A DNA stretch of 64,000 bases from Aquimarina sp. TRL1. Its GTDB lineage: Bacteria > Bacteroidota > Bacteroidia > Flavobacteriales > Flavobacteriaceae. The position numbers were made by a program, and so were the translations under genes. Below are positions 52,163 through 61,639 of the stretch, piece by piece (the first letter of the stretch is position 1; each line of letters opens with the position of its first letter). The notes beneath the pieces were generated by a model. That model did not search any database. It worked only from the letters and a program-made list of their open reading frames with translations, and was not told the origin of the DNA. Where the stretch lies: positions 2,222,501-2,286,500 of the forward strand of contig NZ_CP053590.1 in assembly GCF_013365535.1 (NCBI RefSeq), read 5' to 3'.

Positions 52163-55100
52163 TTAAAAGTTTATAGTTAACCCTAATATTACTGTTCTTA
52201 ACGGGGGAGCCGTCAAGAAATCTGCGCCAAATGTTCTAGGGTCAGAACTATCTGAAGCTTCGGGATCATATCCGGAGTATTTCGTAAAAGTAAATAAGTT
52301 TGTTCCGGTAGTATAGATTCTAAAATTATCCACAGATAATTTTTTTATAAGGGTATCGGGTAATGAATATCCTAATGTGATGTTTTTTATTCTGAAAAAA
52401 GAACCATCTTCAACCCATCTTGATGATGCTTGATTATTATGAAAAGCAGCACCTGTTCCACTGGCAATTGCTCTGGGAGTTGTGTTACTCGTTCCGGGAC
52501 CGGTCCATCTGTTTTGAGCCGTACTTCTCAACATACCAAACTGTGAGAATCCTAATCCATCGACTCCTCCACCAACTCTGATAGATCCAGCAGCTCCACC
52601 TGCCAGAAAGCCTCCTGACCGCCAGGCAGCATAGATGTCATTTCCTATTGAAAAACTGGAAAATATAGATAGATCAATATTTTTATATTTAAAACTATTA
52701 TTGATACCTCCAAAAGCATCGGGAAAAGCATTTCCTACAATTTGTCGATCACTGGCATTAATCAGACCGTCATTGTTAATATCTTCATAGATGACATCTC
52801 CTGCTCGTACACCATTTGCGGCTAATGAAGAAGGAACGTCACTATCAGACTGATAAATTCCTATTTGTTTTAGGAGATAAATTGACCCGATAGCTTCTCC
52901 TGTTTTTAAAACATTATATCCTAATGGAATGGGTTTTTCGCTTAGGAGTGACGTAAGTTCATTCTTGGCTGTAGAGATATTGAAATCCAGATTCCATGAA
53001 AAAGAATCAGTATTTATAATAGACGTATTTATTCCTAGTTCAAACCCTTCATTGGTCATACTTCCAATATTTTCAGAGAAGGTTGTGAATCCGGAGGTTC
53101 CATGTACAGGACGATCGTATAATAAGTCATCAGTATCCCTGGTATAATAATCCATTGTTACTTTGATTCTACTATCAAAAAGATGAAGATTTAACCCGAT
53201 ATTTGTCGAACGGGCTTGCTCCCAGGTTAGATTAGGATTGGCTAATTGGTTTGCTGTAAGACCGCTATTGCCCAGGTAGTCTGCTCCTCCGGAAACAAGT
53301 GCCAAAGAATTATAATTACCGATACTACTAGTACTTCCGGTGACTCCATAAGAAGCTCTTAGTTTTAAGAAGCTGACCCATGAGTTTTCTTCTAGAAAAG
53401 GTTCGTTGGAAAGAATCCATCCTGTGGAGACAGAAGGGAAATTTCCATATCTTTTTCCATCAGCAAATCTCGAAGAACCATCCCGTCTAAAAGATGTGTC
53501 TAATAAATATCGATCTTTAAAAGTAAAAGAAACTCGTCCCAAATATGAATCCAGTGCATTTTCGGACTTAGCCCCAAATGCAAACTGAGTGGCTGCTGAT
53601 GAAATTGCAGTAAATGAAGGAGAGGGGAAGTTTCTCGCATCGATTAATGAAGATTCGATTACTTGTTTTTGGAACGAATGAGCTACAGTAGCTTTTAATT
53701 CAAGGTCTTCCCAGTTTTTATGGTAGTTAAAAAGATTTTCTACCAGAATATTGGTTAATATATTTCTCGAATCAAATACCTGACCATTTACATTTCTACC
53801 TCGGGGATGTAAGGGAGATCGGTAAGTATTATCATGATATGTACCATAATCGAGATTAAATGAAGGGGTGTAACTAAACCCTTCGAAAGGTTTGAATTCT
53901 CCAAAAACGGTTACAATACCTCTATAGGTTTTGTATTTAGAATCTTGTTCATTGATAACCTGTACTCCGTTATGTCGGGTTAATGTAGCAGATCCCCCAA
54001 TATTATAGCTTCCGTCGGGGTGATAAGGTTGATCAGCAGGTCGCTGTTCTAAAGACCGAACCAATAATCGTAAACCTCCTTCATGACTGGCTACCCTGTT
54101 ATTAATACTGTGATTACCTATTATATTGACTCCGAATTTGGCTTTAGCATTAAACTTGTGTTCGATTGTAAGTTTTGTAGAATACCTTCCGAATTCACTT
54201 TTTTTGAACCAGCCTTCCTGATTAAAATACCCAAGCGAAGTATAAAATCTGGTTTTATCATTTCCTCCGTGGATGGAGAGGTTGTGATCTTGGATGAGCG
54301 CACTTGAATTTGTAATTCCTGCTGTCCAGTCATATTCTGTTTGACCTGGGGATAAAGGATTTGAAAGCGGAGATAAAAAACCGGAATCACCAGAAGTCAG
54401 TCCTTGATCGGTATTAAAATTATTTCTGGCCTCATTATTAACTTCTAACCAAAGTGCCGTATTCGCAGTGTGAATTTTTTGAGGAGCATGCTGAATTCCG
54501 GCATAGGTAGAAAAGTTTACTTTGGCCTTTCCCTGTTTTCCTTTTTTGGTACTAATGATAATGACCCCATTGGTTCCTCTGGAACCATATATAGAAGTTG
54601 ATGCAGCATCTTTTAAGATATCAATACTTTCGATATCATTAGGATTCAATAGCGCTAATGGACTCTGACTATTAACAGTACCAAAAACCTGATCATTAAG
54701 TGACGAAGGGTCTGTATTATTGATTGGGATTCCATCGATAACGATCAGAGGCAGGTTGTTTCCTTGCAAGGATCCGATTCCTCGGATATTAATCCTTTGT
54801 TGCCCCCCAGGGGTTCCGGACGTAGATGCTATCTGAACTCCGGGAACACGACCTTGTAAAACATCATCAGTAGCTAAAAAACCTGCTTTTTCGGTCTCTA
54901 TTACATCTATGCTGGAAATAGACCCGGTTACTCTTCGTTTACTTTGGGTTCCGTACCCAACAACTACCACTTCATCAAGCTTATCAGAATCTTCCTGTAG
55001 TGTAATTTTTAGCTGGGTTTGATCCGTTATATTAACTTCTTTGGAAATAAACCCGAGATACGAAATGTGAAGAATTGGATTGGGATGCTTCAGTATAATC

Positions 55101-55630
55101 GTAAAATTTCCATCAAAATCTGTTTGTGTTCCATTAGTAGTTCCTTTTTCAATAATATTGGCACCAGGTAATGGAACTCCATTTTGGTCATATACACTAC
55201 CTTCTAAGATGTGTTCTTGAGGTTCTTCTGCCTTCGGCTCCTTTTTTACTTGTTTTGATGGAATGGAAGGTTTTTTCTTTAGAATAATTTGATGTTTTCG
55301 ATACACCATATAAATATCCGTACCTGAAAATAATTTTTTTAGGACATTCGATATCTTTTGATTCTTGGCATGAACAGAAAGAACTTTGTTTACGTCAATT
55401 TTCTTATGGTTATACAAGAAACTATATGCTGAGATTGACTCTATTTTGGTAAGAATAGTTTCTAGTTTGACATTGCTCATTTTTAATGAAATGCGCTTGT
55501 CTTGAGAATATGTGTTTGCTTTAATCTGAAAAAGAGAAATTATTAATAAGAGTGTTGTTAGCTTCATTTTCAGGTCAAAATTGGATAATAGTATTCGATA
55601 GAAGAACCTATCTAAGTCTAATTTTTTCAT
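52163..55630 (-). CDS. SusC/RagA TonB-dependent receptor with STN domain
   Basis: 1155 aa. Membrane-proximal start, then an STN signalling domain (about 45-115) that contacts an anti-sigma factor, a carboxypeptidase-like β-sandwich (EGSVYDQNGVPLPGANIIEKG), the SusC box VVVGYGTQSKRRVTGSI, a plug domain (RVPGVQI, GSLQGNNLPLIVIDGIPINN, KDAASTSIYGSRGTNGVIIISTKKG) and a long β-barrel ending in ILGLTINF. The STN domain links it to the FecR/ECF sigma genes just upstream: ligand binding should trigger its own expression. Imports an oligomeric ligand with SusD. Confidence 0.97.
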   Translation of the reverse strand: MKKLDLDRFFYRILLSNFDLKMKLTTLLLIISLFQIKANTYSQDKRISLKMSNVKLETILTKIESISAYSFLYNHKKIDVNKVLSVHAKNQKISNVLKKLFSGTDIYMVYRKHQIILKKKPSIPSKQVKKEPKAEEPQEHILEGSVYDQNGVPLPGANIIEKGTTNGTQTDFDGNFTIILKHPNPILHISYLGFISKEVNITDQTQLKITLQEDSDKLDEVVVVGYGTQSKRRVTGSISSIDVIETEKAGFLATDDVLQGRVPGVQIASTSGTPGGQQRINIRGIGSLQGNNLPLIVIDGIPINNTDPSSLNDQVFGTVNSQSPLALLNPNDIESIDILKDAASTSIYGSRGTNGVIIISTKKGKQGKAKVNFSTYAGIQHAPQKIHTANTALWLEVNNEARNNFNTDQGLTSGDSGFLSPLSNPLSPGQTEYDWTAGITNSSALIQDHNLSIHGGNDKTRFYTSLGYFNQEGWFKKSEFGRYSTKLTIEHKFNAKAKFGVNIIGNHSINNRVASHEGGLRLLVRSLEQRPADQPYHPDGSYNIGGSATLTRHNGVQVINEQDSKYKTYRGIVTVFGEFKPFEGFSYTPSFNLDYGTYHDNTYRSPLHPRGRNVNGQVFDSRNILTNILVENLFNYHKNWEDLELKATVAHSFQKQVIESSLIDARNFPSPSFTAISSAATQFAFGAKSENALDSYLGRVSFTFKDRYLLDTSFRRDGSSRFADGKRYGNFPSVSTGWILSNEPFLEENSWVSFLKLRASYGVTGSTSSIGNYNSLALVSGGADYLGNSGLTANQLANPNLTWEQARSTNIGLNLHLFDSRIKVTMDYYTRDTDDLLYDRPVHGTSGFTTFSENIGSMTNEGFELGINTSIINTDSFSWNLDFNISTAKNELTSLLSEKPIPLGYNVLKTGEAIGSIYLLKQIGIYQSDSDVPSSLAANGVRAGDVIYEDINNDGLINASDRQIVGNAFPDAFGGINNSFKYKNIDLSIFSSFSIGNDIYAAWRSGGFLAGGAAGSIRVGGGVDGLGFSQFGMLRSTAQNRWTGPGTSNTTPRAIASGTGAAFHNNQASSRWVEDGSFFRIKNITLGYSLPDTLIKKLSVDNFRIYTTGTNLFTFTKYSGYDPEASDSSDPRTFGADFLTAPPLRTVILGLTINF

Positions 55631-55681
55631 ACTTTTGTTTTGATTTTTTTGATTTTCACCATTTCGATTAAATCATTAACC

Positions 55682-55714
55682 GAATCCAGAAATGCTCCAA
55701 CATTCTCTGGATTC
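55682..55714 (-). promoter_or_regulatory. Hairpin between fecR and susC
   Basis: GAATCCAGA (55682-55690) pairs with TCTGGATTC (55706-55714), extended inward by AATG/CATT with one bulge, around a 6-nt loop. It lies 52 nt before the susC start. No T-run follows on the minus strand; a regulatory leader or processing site is likely. Confidence 0.55.
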
Positions 55715-55781
55715 ACTTTTTAATTAATGATCTGTTGTGGGATTGATTTTTATGTCATAGGCATAGTGTTTTTGATAATAG

Positions 55782-56918
55782 TTATTTAGTGATTGATATA
55801 ATATTTCCTTTTCTTGTAAATGAAAAAGGGGTGTCTTCGCTAAAGGTTTTTAGAATTTCCTCTATGGTTTCTCCATTAAAAGAGGCAGAATAAATTTGGT
55901 GATTCAGTAATGGATAGTCATTCTTTATTTGTATATCAAAATGCCTTTCCAGCGTCTCTGCAATGTGTATAAAAGACATTTTTTTAAAGACTAATTTTCC
56001 TTGTATCCATGCTATATAAGGTTGAACATCAACGCTGTCAACAATTATTTTTTTTGCGGTTTTATTCCAGCTTCCCTTTTGTCCAGGGGTAAGTTTAACA
56101 CGGGTAGAAGAAATAGCCGTTTTTGGGGTATTGTATAATTCAATAGCTCCTTCTACTAAAACTGTTTGGATGTCAGGGGATGTCCCATAATGTGATACAT
56201 TAAATTGAGTTCCAAGTACTTTTATGTGAACTTGGTTAGCATCAACAATAAAAGGGCGGGAGGGATCTTTGACAACATCAAAATACGCTTCTCCCTGGAT
56301 CGAAACATGTCTTGTTTCTTTGTCGGAAAACTGTGTCGGATAACTAATAGTACTTCCTGAGTTTAGTTTTACCTTTGTTCCATCAGATAAGACTAAGTTG
56401 AGACGTTTACCGAAAGGAATAGATAACTTGTTATATGCAGTATTGGTGGCTTTTTTATTTTTAAAATATTTTATTTCATTCCCTTTCTTTTCTCCAATGA
56501 CATTGCCATCCGTATCCACTATCTTATGAATTCCATCTTCTGAAAGTGTTTCTATTTTCCCATTGTCAAGTGTAAGGGTGATATGGTCCCTTTTGCTAAT
56601 TAGGCTATCAGTATTCGAAGAAGTTACTAAATTGATAATGGTGTTTTTAAAAAAATATAGACTTCCTATCAAACCTATGAATACAGCAGCATATTTCAGA
56701 AGGTTATTTATGCGAATGCTATTTTCGTCCTGCTGTATTTGATTTTTTATTTTAGAATATATTCTTTTTTTTATTTCGTCTTCTGATTCGATCTGTTCAT
56801 TCCATAAAGCCTTTTCCTGAAAACTTTCGTAATAGTCCATCAGGATTTGCTCCTCCTCAGGAGTTGCCTTTTTTGCGAGATATTTCTCTAGCAAGAATAA
56901 AAAATGTTTATCATCCAT
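55782..56918 (-). CDS. FecR-family anti-sigma factor
   Basis: 378 aa. The N-terminal cytoplasmic anti-sigma part (1-70) is followed by one membrane segment (about 71-90), the FecR domain (KLSIPFGKRLNLVLSDGTKVKLNSGSTISYP and FDVVKDPSRPFIVDANQVHIKVLGTQFNV) and a C-terminal DUF4974 domain (FKKMSFIHIAETLERHFDIQI). It holds the ECF sigma factor encoded upstream and is expected to sense the STN domain of the SusC-type receptor. Confidence 0.96.
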   Translation of the reverse strand: MDDKHFLFLLEKYLAKKATPEEEQILMDYYESFQEKALWNEQIESEDEIKKRIYSKIKNQIQQDENSIRINNLLKYAAVFIGLIGSLYFFKNTIINLVTSSNTDSLISKRDHITLTLDNGKIETLSEDGIHKIVDTDGNVIGEKKGNEIKYFKNKKATNTAYNKLSIPFGKRLNLVLSDGTKVKLNSGSTISYPTQFSDKETRHVSIQGEAYFDVVKDPSRPFIVDANQVHIKVLGTQFNVSHYGTSPDIQTVLVEGAIELYNTPKTAISSTRVKLTPGQKGSWNKTAKKIIVDSVDVQPYIAWIQGKLVFKKMSFIHIAETLERHFDIQIKNDYPLLNHQIYSASFNGETIEEILKTFSEDTPFSFTRKGNIISITK

Positions 56919-57024
56919 TTTTTAAATAGATTTCATAGTTTATTATGAGCGGTATAATAGAGTAGTGTTTAAAAAAAGAAAGTACCCCTACTTGAAACTT
57001 CTTTTTTTTTGAGAAAAGTGTAAA

Positions 57025-57606
57025 TCAAAATGTTTGATGTAAGAGCCATAGAGTGATTGTAGAGTACCAGGTGTTTTTTTTAGAGGCTCTAATAATTTGT
57101 AGCGCTTTGGATATATGATTCTCTACGGTTTTTGTAGAAATGTTAAGTTTATGAGAAATCTCTTTATAACTCATCTGTTCTACACGACTTAACCGAAAGA
57201 CATTTCGACATTTTTCGGGAAGAGACTCAATGATGGTATTGATTTGTTCAGATAATTCTTTGTGCAGTAATGCAGAATCAGTAGAAACATTTAGAGATCT
57301 GTTATCTAGTTTGTTGATGTATGGAAGGTGGATATATTTGTTGTTTTTCTTAAGCTGAGCAAAAACTTTATAACGAGTACAGGCGTATAAATACGATTTT
57401 AATGAAGTGGTTATTTCTATTTTTTTTCGGTTGTTCCATACGTCTACGAAAACTTCTTGAGTGATGTCCTCACAAAGCGCTTTATTCCGAAGAACATTAT
57501 AAGAGGAACTGTATAGTAGTTTCCAATACCGATTATACAGTTCTGTCATTGCCGAAGCATCGTTTTGGCTTAAACGTTCAAGTAATAAAACATCGGAATT
57601 TGACAT
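57025..57606 (-). CDS. ECF RNA polymerase sigma factor (FecI-like)
   Basis: About 193 aa from the ATG at 57606 (MSNSDVLLLERLSQND); the frame reaches 57654 without conserved residues. Region 2 reads LYNRYWKLLYSSSYNVLRNK and DITQEVFVDVWNNR; region 4 reads LPEKCRNVFRLSRVEQMSYKEISHKLNISTKTVENHI. It should direct transcription of the susC/susD/glycosidase set. The FecR gene follows after 106 nt. Confidence 0.95.
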   Translation of the reverse strand: MSNSDVLLLERLSQNDASAMTELYNRYWKLLYSSSYNVLRNKALCEDITQEVFVDVWNNRKKIEITTSLKSYLYACTRYKVFAQLKKNNKYIHLPYINKLDNRSLNVSTDSALLHKELSEQINTIIESLPEKCRNVFRLSRVEQMSYKEISHKLNISTKTVENHISKALQIIRASKKNTWYSTITLWLLHQTF

Positions 57607-58094
57607 AAAATTGACTAAAAAGGGTGTAGTAAATATATAAAAAAATATATGCAAAGGTTATAGGAAAATAATTCAAGTGGATTATCCCAGTATTAATTTT
57701 ATGGGGTTGTGTCTTATTTTTTATTTAATTTATTTGTAGTTGCTTATCGTTTTTTTGAGAAAGATGAATTTCAGTTTTTAGAAGAATAACAATAAAAAAA
57801 CAAAATAGGAATAGGTTGTGTTATTTATAGAATGAAGTTTAAATAAAGCAGTTTTTGAAGATAGGTAAATACAGGATTATATATGCCCGGCTCCTCTGAT
57901 ATCCAGAGGATGTGTCAGGAGATAATGAGGGATGCGCAATAAGGAGGTTTCCTCAATAAACCTAGCTGTAATATTCAGGGAACCTTGAAATTAATATTCT
58001 AAATTCTACTATAACATCCGGAGAGCTGGTTGAGGTTGTCGATTTCTTTTACGAGAACCTCTTATTTGTTTATAAAGACATAGGAGATTTTCTG
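57607..58094. other. Intergenic region with several short hairpins
   Basis: No gene seen. CCTCTG/CAGAGG (57893-57898, 57904-57909), GAGG/CCTC (57943-57953) and GAGGTT/AACCTC (about 58033-58062) are short inverted repeats in a locally GC-richer patch, 57885-58060. I cannot match it to a known RNA. TAACCTTTG near the sigma gene on the minus strand resembles a -7 box with one extra base. Confidence 0.4.
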
Positions 58095-58577
58095 TTATAC
58101 AAAAGAGCTGTCAAATGAAAAAGGTAATAAGGATATGATAGAATCCACTTTATACACTTCTCCTACGGCTCCCATAAACAAAATTTCGATAGCTGAGTTT
58201 TGATTGATTTCATATTCAGATAATGTCTGTCGGCAGGCTCCACATGGGCTAATAGGTTTATTCACTACATATGTCGAAGAACTGGCAACGATGGCTAGTT
58301 TTTTTATGGTTACTCCGGGAAAATCAGATCCTGCTTTCCAGATGGCAACACGTTCTGCGCACATGCCAGATGGATAGGCAGCATTTTCTTGGTTATTTCC
58401 CAGAATAATTTGACCATTTTCCAATAACAAAGCAGCACCTACCGAAAACTTGGAGTAAGGAGCATATGCTTTGTTTTTGGCTTCTATGGCGTTGTTCATT
58501 AATACTTGGTCTTCCTGCGGGAGCATATCAATATTCTTATAGATATAAGCTTCGGTAGTGTGTTTGATCTCTTTCAT
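58095..58577 (-). CDS. cdd: Cytidine deaminase
   Basis: 160 aa zinc enzyme that deaminates cytidine and deoxycytidine to uridine forms for pyrimidine salvage. The zinc and catalytic motifs are MCAERVAIWKA (Cys and the proton-shuttle Glu) and PCGACRQTLSEY (two Cys), the three-Cys pattern of the tetrameric form. YSKFSVGAALLLENG is also typical. Monocistronic. Confidence 0.96.
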   Translation of the reverse strand: MKEIKHTTEAYIYKNIDMLPQEDQVLMNNAIEAKNKAYAPYSKFSVGAALLLENGQIILGNNQENAAYPSGMCAERVAIWKAGSDFPGVTIKKLAIVASSSTYVVNKPISPCGACRQTLSEYEINQNSAIEILFMGAVGEVYKVDSIISLLPFSFDSSFV

Positions 58578-59060
58578 ACGAATACGGGATAAGAGGTATT
58601 GGTTTTATATTGTTTTGGAAGGGCTTTTATATGTTGAAGCCTGTTTCCGATCATCATATTCTAAGGTGATTTATACCTGCAGAAATGACCTTGTTCCAAT
58701 AAAAAACATCCGGTCGACACAAGTGTTCTTTTTAGAGCAAGGGAATAAAAATAACAAATAATAAGCTACTTTTTGCAAATTATCAGCAATTTTGCACAAT
58801 CGTTTGTTCTGAGTGTTTGTTTTTTGCGTTTTTCTCTGATCAAAGTGCCGCTTTTTAGGAGGATGGATGTTTTTGGTTGAGGTTGCTTTTTTTATTTCTA
58901 TCATCCCGATGTATAAATTACCAGAAAGAAAGTATACAATTGCAAATCATACTAAAAAGAGATGATATGACTTCATTTTTAGTTAATTTATTGTTATTTC
59001 ATAAAAAACCATAAGGTGTTTTTGTTTTGGTGCTTATAATTGTTGTAAAAACAGTAACAT
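58578..59060. other. Divergent intergenic region cdd / hydrolase
   Basis: About 480 AT-rich bases. Two overlapping short frames (58558-58761 plus, 58671-58904 minus) have no protein-like features. Must contain the promoters of both neighbours; none is clear by eye. Confidence 0.35.
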
Positions 59061-59936
59061 ATGGGGAATACGATTAAGAAAGAAATTAAAATTGGGGAAA
59101 ATATACTGGAATATAAAGAGGTTGGTCAGGGGATTCCAATGTTGTTTATTCATGGGGCATTTTCGAGTGGAAATACCTGGAGGAAGGTAATTCCTGCACT
59201 CGCGAGTCATTTTCGGTGTATCATTCCGGAATGGCCATTAGGGGGACATAAAATCCCGGTAACAAATAACATGAACCTTGATCCGGAGGGAGTTGCTGAT
59301 ATTATCTCAGCAGTATTGGAAGCACTTTCTATAAATAAAACTATCTTGATAGCTAATGATACAGGAGGAGCATATGCTCAGGTTTTTGCAGCACAATGTC
59401 CTCAAAAAGTAATTGCGCTTGTCTTGAGTAATTGCGAAGGGTTTGAAGTTTTTCCTCCTAAAAAGTTTGCATCACTAAAAACAATGGTGAAAGTTCCGGG
59501 ATATATGTGGATTATGGCTAAGTTGTTTTCCTACAAACCATCGCTAAAATGGGATATGGCATTTGGGCTGTTATCGCATCAGTTGACAAAGGAAGAACTT
59601 TATGAATATTATGTAAAGAACTTTTCTGAAAATAAGCACATACGAGAAAATTTTAAACGATTGGCCTTGGGCTGGGATCCAAAATATACACTAAACGCGG
59701 CGGAAAAATTAAAAGATTTTAAAAAACCTGTGTTGCTGCTTTGGGGAATGGATGATACAGTATTATTTCCTGTTGAATTGGGTAAAAGGATAGCATCTAT
59801 TTTCCCAAATGCTACTTTTATAGCAGTTGATAAGGCAATGACTTATGTTCAGGAAGATGATCCGGATACATTTATTGAAGGGATTCTATCCTTTACAAAA
59901 GAACACCAGCTGGAAAGAATATCTGAAGTTTTATAA
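59061..59936 (+). CDS. Alpha/beta-hydrolase fold protein with altered catalytic residues
   Basis: 291 aa. The oxyanion-hole motif FIHGAFSSGNTW is normal. The nucleophile elbow reads LIANDTGGAYAQ, with Asp at the nucleophile position, as in haloalkane dehalogenases and epoxide hydrolases rather than esterases. The acidic residue fits LLLWGMDDTVLFP. Where the catalytic His should be (usually GHxxQEDxP), the sequence reads AMTYVQEDDPD, without His. So a standard triad is absent. Activity is uncertain. The cap-like region (about 130-205) is long and helical. Followed after 54 nt by a short fragment gene. Confidence 0.85.
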   Translation: MGNTIKKEIKIGENILEYKEVGQGIPMLFIHGAFSSGNTWRKVIPALASHFRCIIPEWPLGGHKIPVTNNMNLDPEGVADIISAVLEALSINKTILIANDTGGAYAQVFAAQCPQKVIALVLSNCEGFEVFPPKKFASLKTMVKVPGYMWIMAKLFSYKPSLKWDMAFGLLSHQLTKEELYEYYVKNFSENKHIRENFKRLALGWDPKYTLNAAEKLKDFKKPVLLLWGMDDTVLFPVELGKRIASIFPNATFIAVDKAMTYVQEDDPDTFIEGILSFTKEHQLERISEVL

Positions 59937-59990
59937 GAGGGTTTATGACTAACGTTTTATTTATTGAGTATTCGTATTATGAGTATATGA

Positions 59991-60215
59991 GTGAAAGAAA
60001 CACAGAGCAGTCTGTTTTTTGAAGAAAAACCTATTTACCGTTTTAGGGGAAAGCCTATAAAGCAAAGTAGATATAGTATCTTTGAAGGAATACTTGGTGC
60101 GGTTTTATGGCAATGGGTAGTTCGTCCGATAGAAGAGAAAGATATGAAGAATAGGTTTGGAGATGAATATGAAGTATATAAGAAGAAAGTACGTTATTGG
60201 ATACCTAAAAGGTAA
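59991..60215 (+). pseudogene. Isoprenylcysteine methyltransferase-like C-terminal fragment
   Basis: 74 codons from GTG 59991. The end (EEKDMKNRFGDEYEVYKKKVRYWIP) is the C-terminal signature of the ICMT/DUF1295 membrane methyltransferase family, which is normally 150-200 residues with several membrane segments. Those are missing here; only one weak hydrophobic stretch (GILGAVLWQWVV) precedes the tail. Probably a truncated remnant, although a functional mini-protein cannot be excluded. Confidence 0.55.
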
Positions 60216-60320
60216 ATTTCTTCAGAAATAATACAGGACGTTTATATCTTGATCATAGGATAAAGTATATGCATTGTATTTTTTGAGTTTTAGAAAGGGA
60301 AGTAACCTATTAGAGGGGGA

Positions 60321-60953
60321 TTAAAAAAACGCAAGTTTACTTGCTAAAATGATAAAAACAACGGCTGTTACGAGGTCTAATTTCTTTTTTATAGACGGAT
60401 TTTTTCTGATGCGATCAGATGCTTTGGAAGCAAAAAAGACAAGAGAAAAGCACCACAGCACTCCAGTTGTAATAAATGTGGCGCCAAGCAATACAAAAGG
60501 AAGAGCTTCTTTGGAATGACTAGTTGCTACAAATTGAGGTAAAAAGGCAAGAAAAAACAATGCAACTTTAGGGTTCAGCAGATTGGTGAGCACCCCTGAA
60601 AAGTAAATGTCTCGCCCTTCAGGAATAGGAGATGCAGATTGTACTGTTGTGGTTTTTGTTGTAAAGAATTCAGTATAGAGAATTTGTCCTCCTAAATACA
60701 GCATGTATAGGGCTCCTGCATATTTTATGATATCAAAAGCGACCGGAGATTGAGCAATTAATAATGAAATGCCAAAGGCGGTAAATATACAGTGAAACAA
60801 CGCTCCGGTAGCTATGCCCATTACGGATAAAAAACCTGCTTTTTTACCTTGAGAAATACTTCTGCTCAAAATATACATAGTATCTGTTCCAGGAGTAATA
60901 TTTAATAATATTCCTGATAGGATAAATACCTCGTAATTAATAATACCGAACAT
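60321..60953 (-). CDS. LysE/RhtB-family amino acid exporter
   Basis: 210 aa with six membrane segments. The family motif NITPGTDTMYILSRSISQGKKAGFLSVMGIATGALFHC lies near the N terminus, and GVLTNLLNPKVALFFLAFLPQFV follows in the middle. Exports amino acids or homoserine-like compounds. Divergent from an Lrp-type regulator gene 74-134 nt away, the usual arrangement for a regulator and its exporter. Confidence 0.94.
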   Translation of the reverse strand: MFGIINYEVFILSGILLNITPGTDTMYILSRSISQGKKAGFLSVMGIATGALFHCIFTAFGISLLIAQSPVAFDIIKYAGALYMLYLGGQILYTEFFTTKTTTVQSASPIPEGRDIYFSGVLTNLLNPKVALFFLAFLPQFVATSHSKEALPFVLLGATFITTGVLWCFSLVFFASKASDRIRKNPSIKKKLDLVTAVVFIILASKLAFF

Positions 60954-61086
60954 ATTTGTTTCTTTTTTTGATGATTATTGATTGCGTAAAATTAATTGTA
61001 GTAGCTGGTAAAACACCACGGAAAACATGGTTTTTGGTTTGTTATACAAAAAAAGCAAGCGTATTTTTGAAAAAAAACAATGGATT

Positions 61087-61572
61087 ATGATTAAAGATGA
61101 TTTGGATTGGAAAATACTGGAAGTGTTGCAGCAAAACTCCAGGACTCCCTATGCCGTGATAGGAAGAGAGATTGGGTTGTCTGCCTCTGCGGTAGCAGAG
61201 CGGATTCAGCGTTTAGAAGATTCAGGAGTTATCGAAGGGTATGCCACAACGATTAACTTAAAAAAAGCAGGCTTACCCCTTTCGGCTTATATTTCTATTC
61301 AGGTACAAAAAACGAACCATGCTACTTTTGTTTCATATATAAAAGAGTTTCCCGAAGTAATTCAATGTAGTCGCGTTACAGGAAAGGATTGTCTGATAAT
61401 GAAATGTGCCTTAAAGGATAGTAGTCATTTGGCGAATGTAATTGACCGGTTGGCCGTTTATGGAGATCCGACAACTTTGGTTGTTCTGTCTGAAGTAATC
61501 AGAAATGGAATGATTTGTAAAGAAATTATAGAATTGGCAGCAGCATTGGAGACAGGTGATATGCCAGATTAA
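61087..61572 (+). CDS. Lrp/AsnC-family transcriptional regulator
   Basis: About 161 aa from ATG 61087 (MIKDDLDWKILEVLQQNSR), which is the normal family start; an ATG at 61027 would add 20 basic residues. The N-terminal helix-turn-helix reads AVIGREIGLSASAVAERIQRLEDSGVIEGY, followed by the RAM ligand-binding domain (CSRVTGKDCLIMKCALKDSSHLANVIDRLAVYG). Probably controls the divergent LysE exporter. Ends at a strong bidirectional terminator. Confidence 0.94.
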   Translation: MIKDDLDWKILEVLQQNSRTPYAVIGREIGLSASAVAERIQRLEDSGVIEGYATTINLKKAGLPLSAYISIQVQKTNHATFVSYIKEFPEVIQCSRVTGKDCLIMKCALKDSSHLANVIDRLAVYGDPTTLVVLSEVIRNGMICKEIIELAAALETGDMPD

Positions 61573-61587
61573 TACATATGATGATAT

Positions 61588-61622
61588 AAAAGCCCTTGTT
61601 ATGCTCATAACAAGGGCTTTTT
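61588..61622. terminator. Bidirectional terminator
   Basis: AAAAGCCCTTGTTATG (61588-61603) pairs with CATAACAAGGGCTTTT (61606-61621). Serves the Lrp gene on the plus strand and the large ATPase gene on the minus strand. Confidence 0.92.
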
Positions 61623-61639
61623 GTATAAGAGAAAGGGAA

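Noticed and set aside
57885..58060. Known riboswitch or structured RNA between the sigma factor gene and cdd
   Set aside because: Only short stems; I could not match them to any RNA family.
58671..58904. 77-codon minus-strand frame upstream of cdd
   Set aside because: Overlaps another short frame on the plus strand and has no protein-like features.
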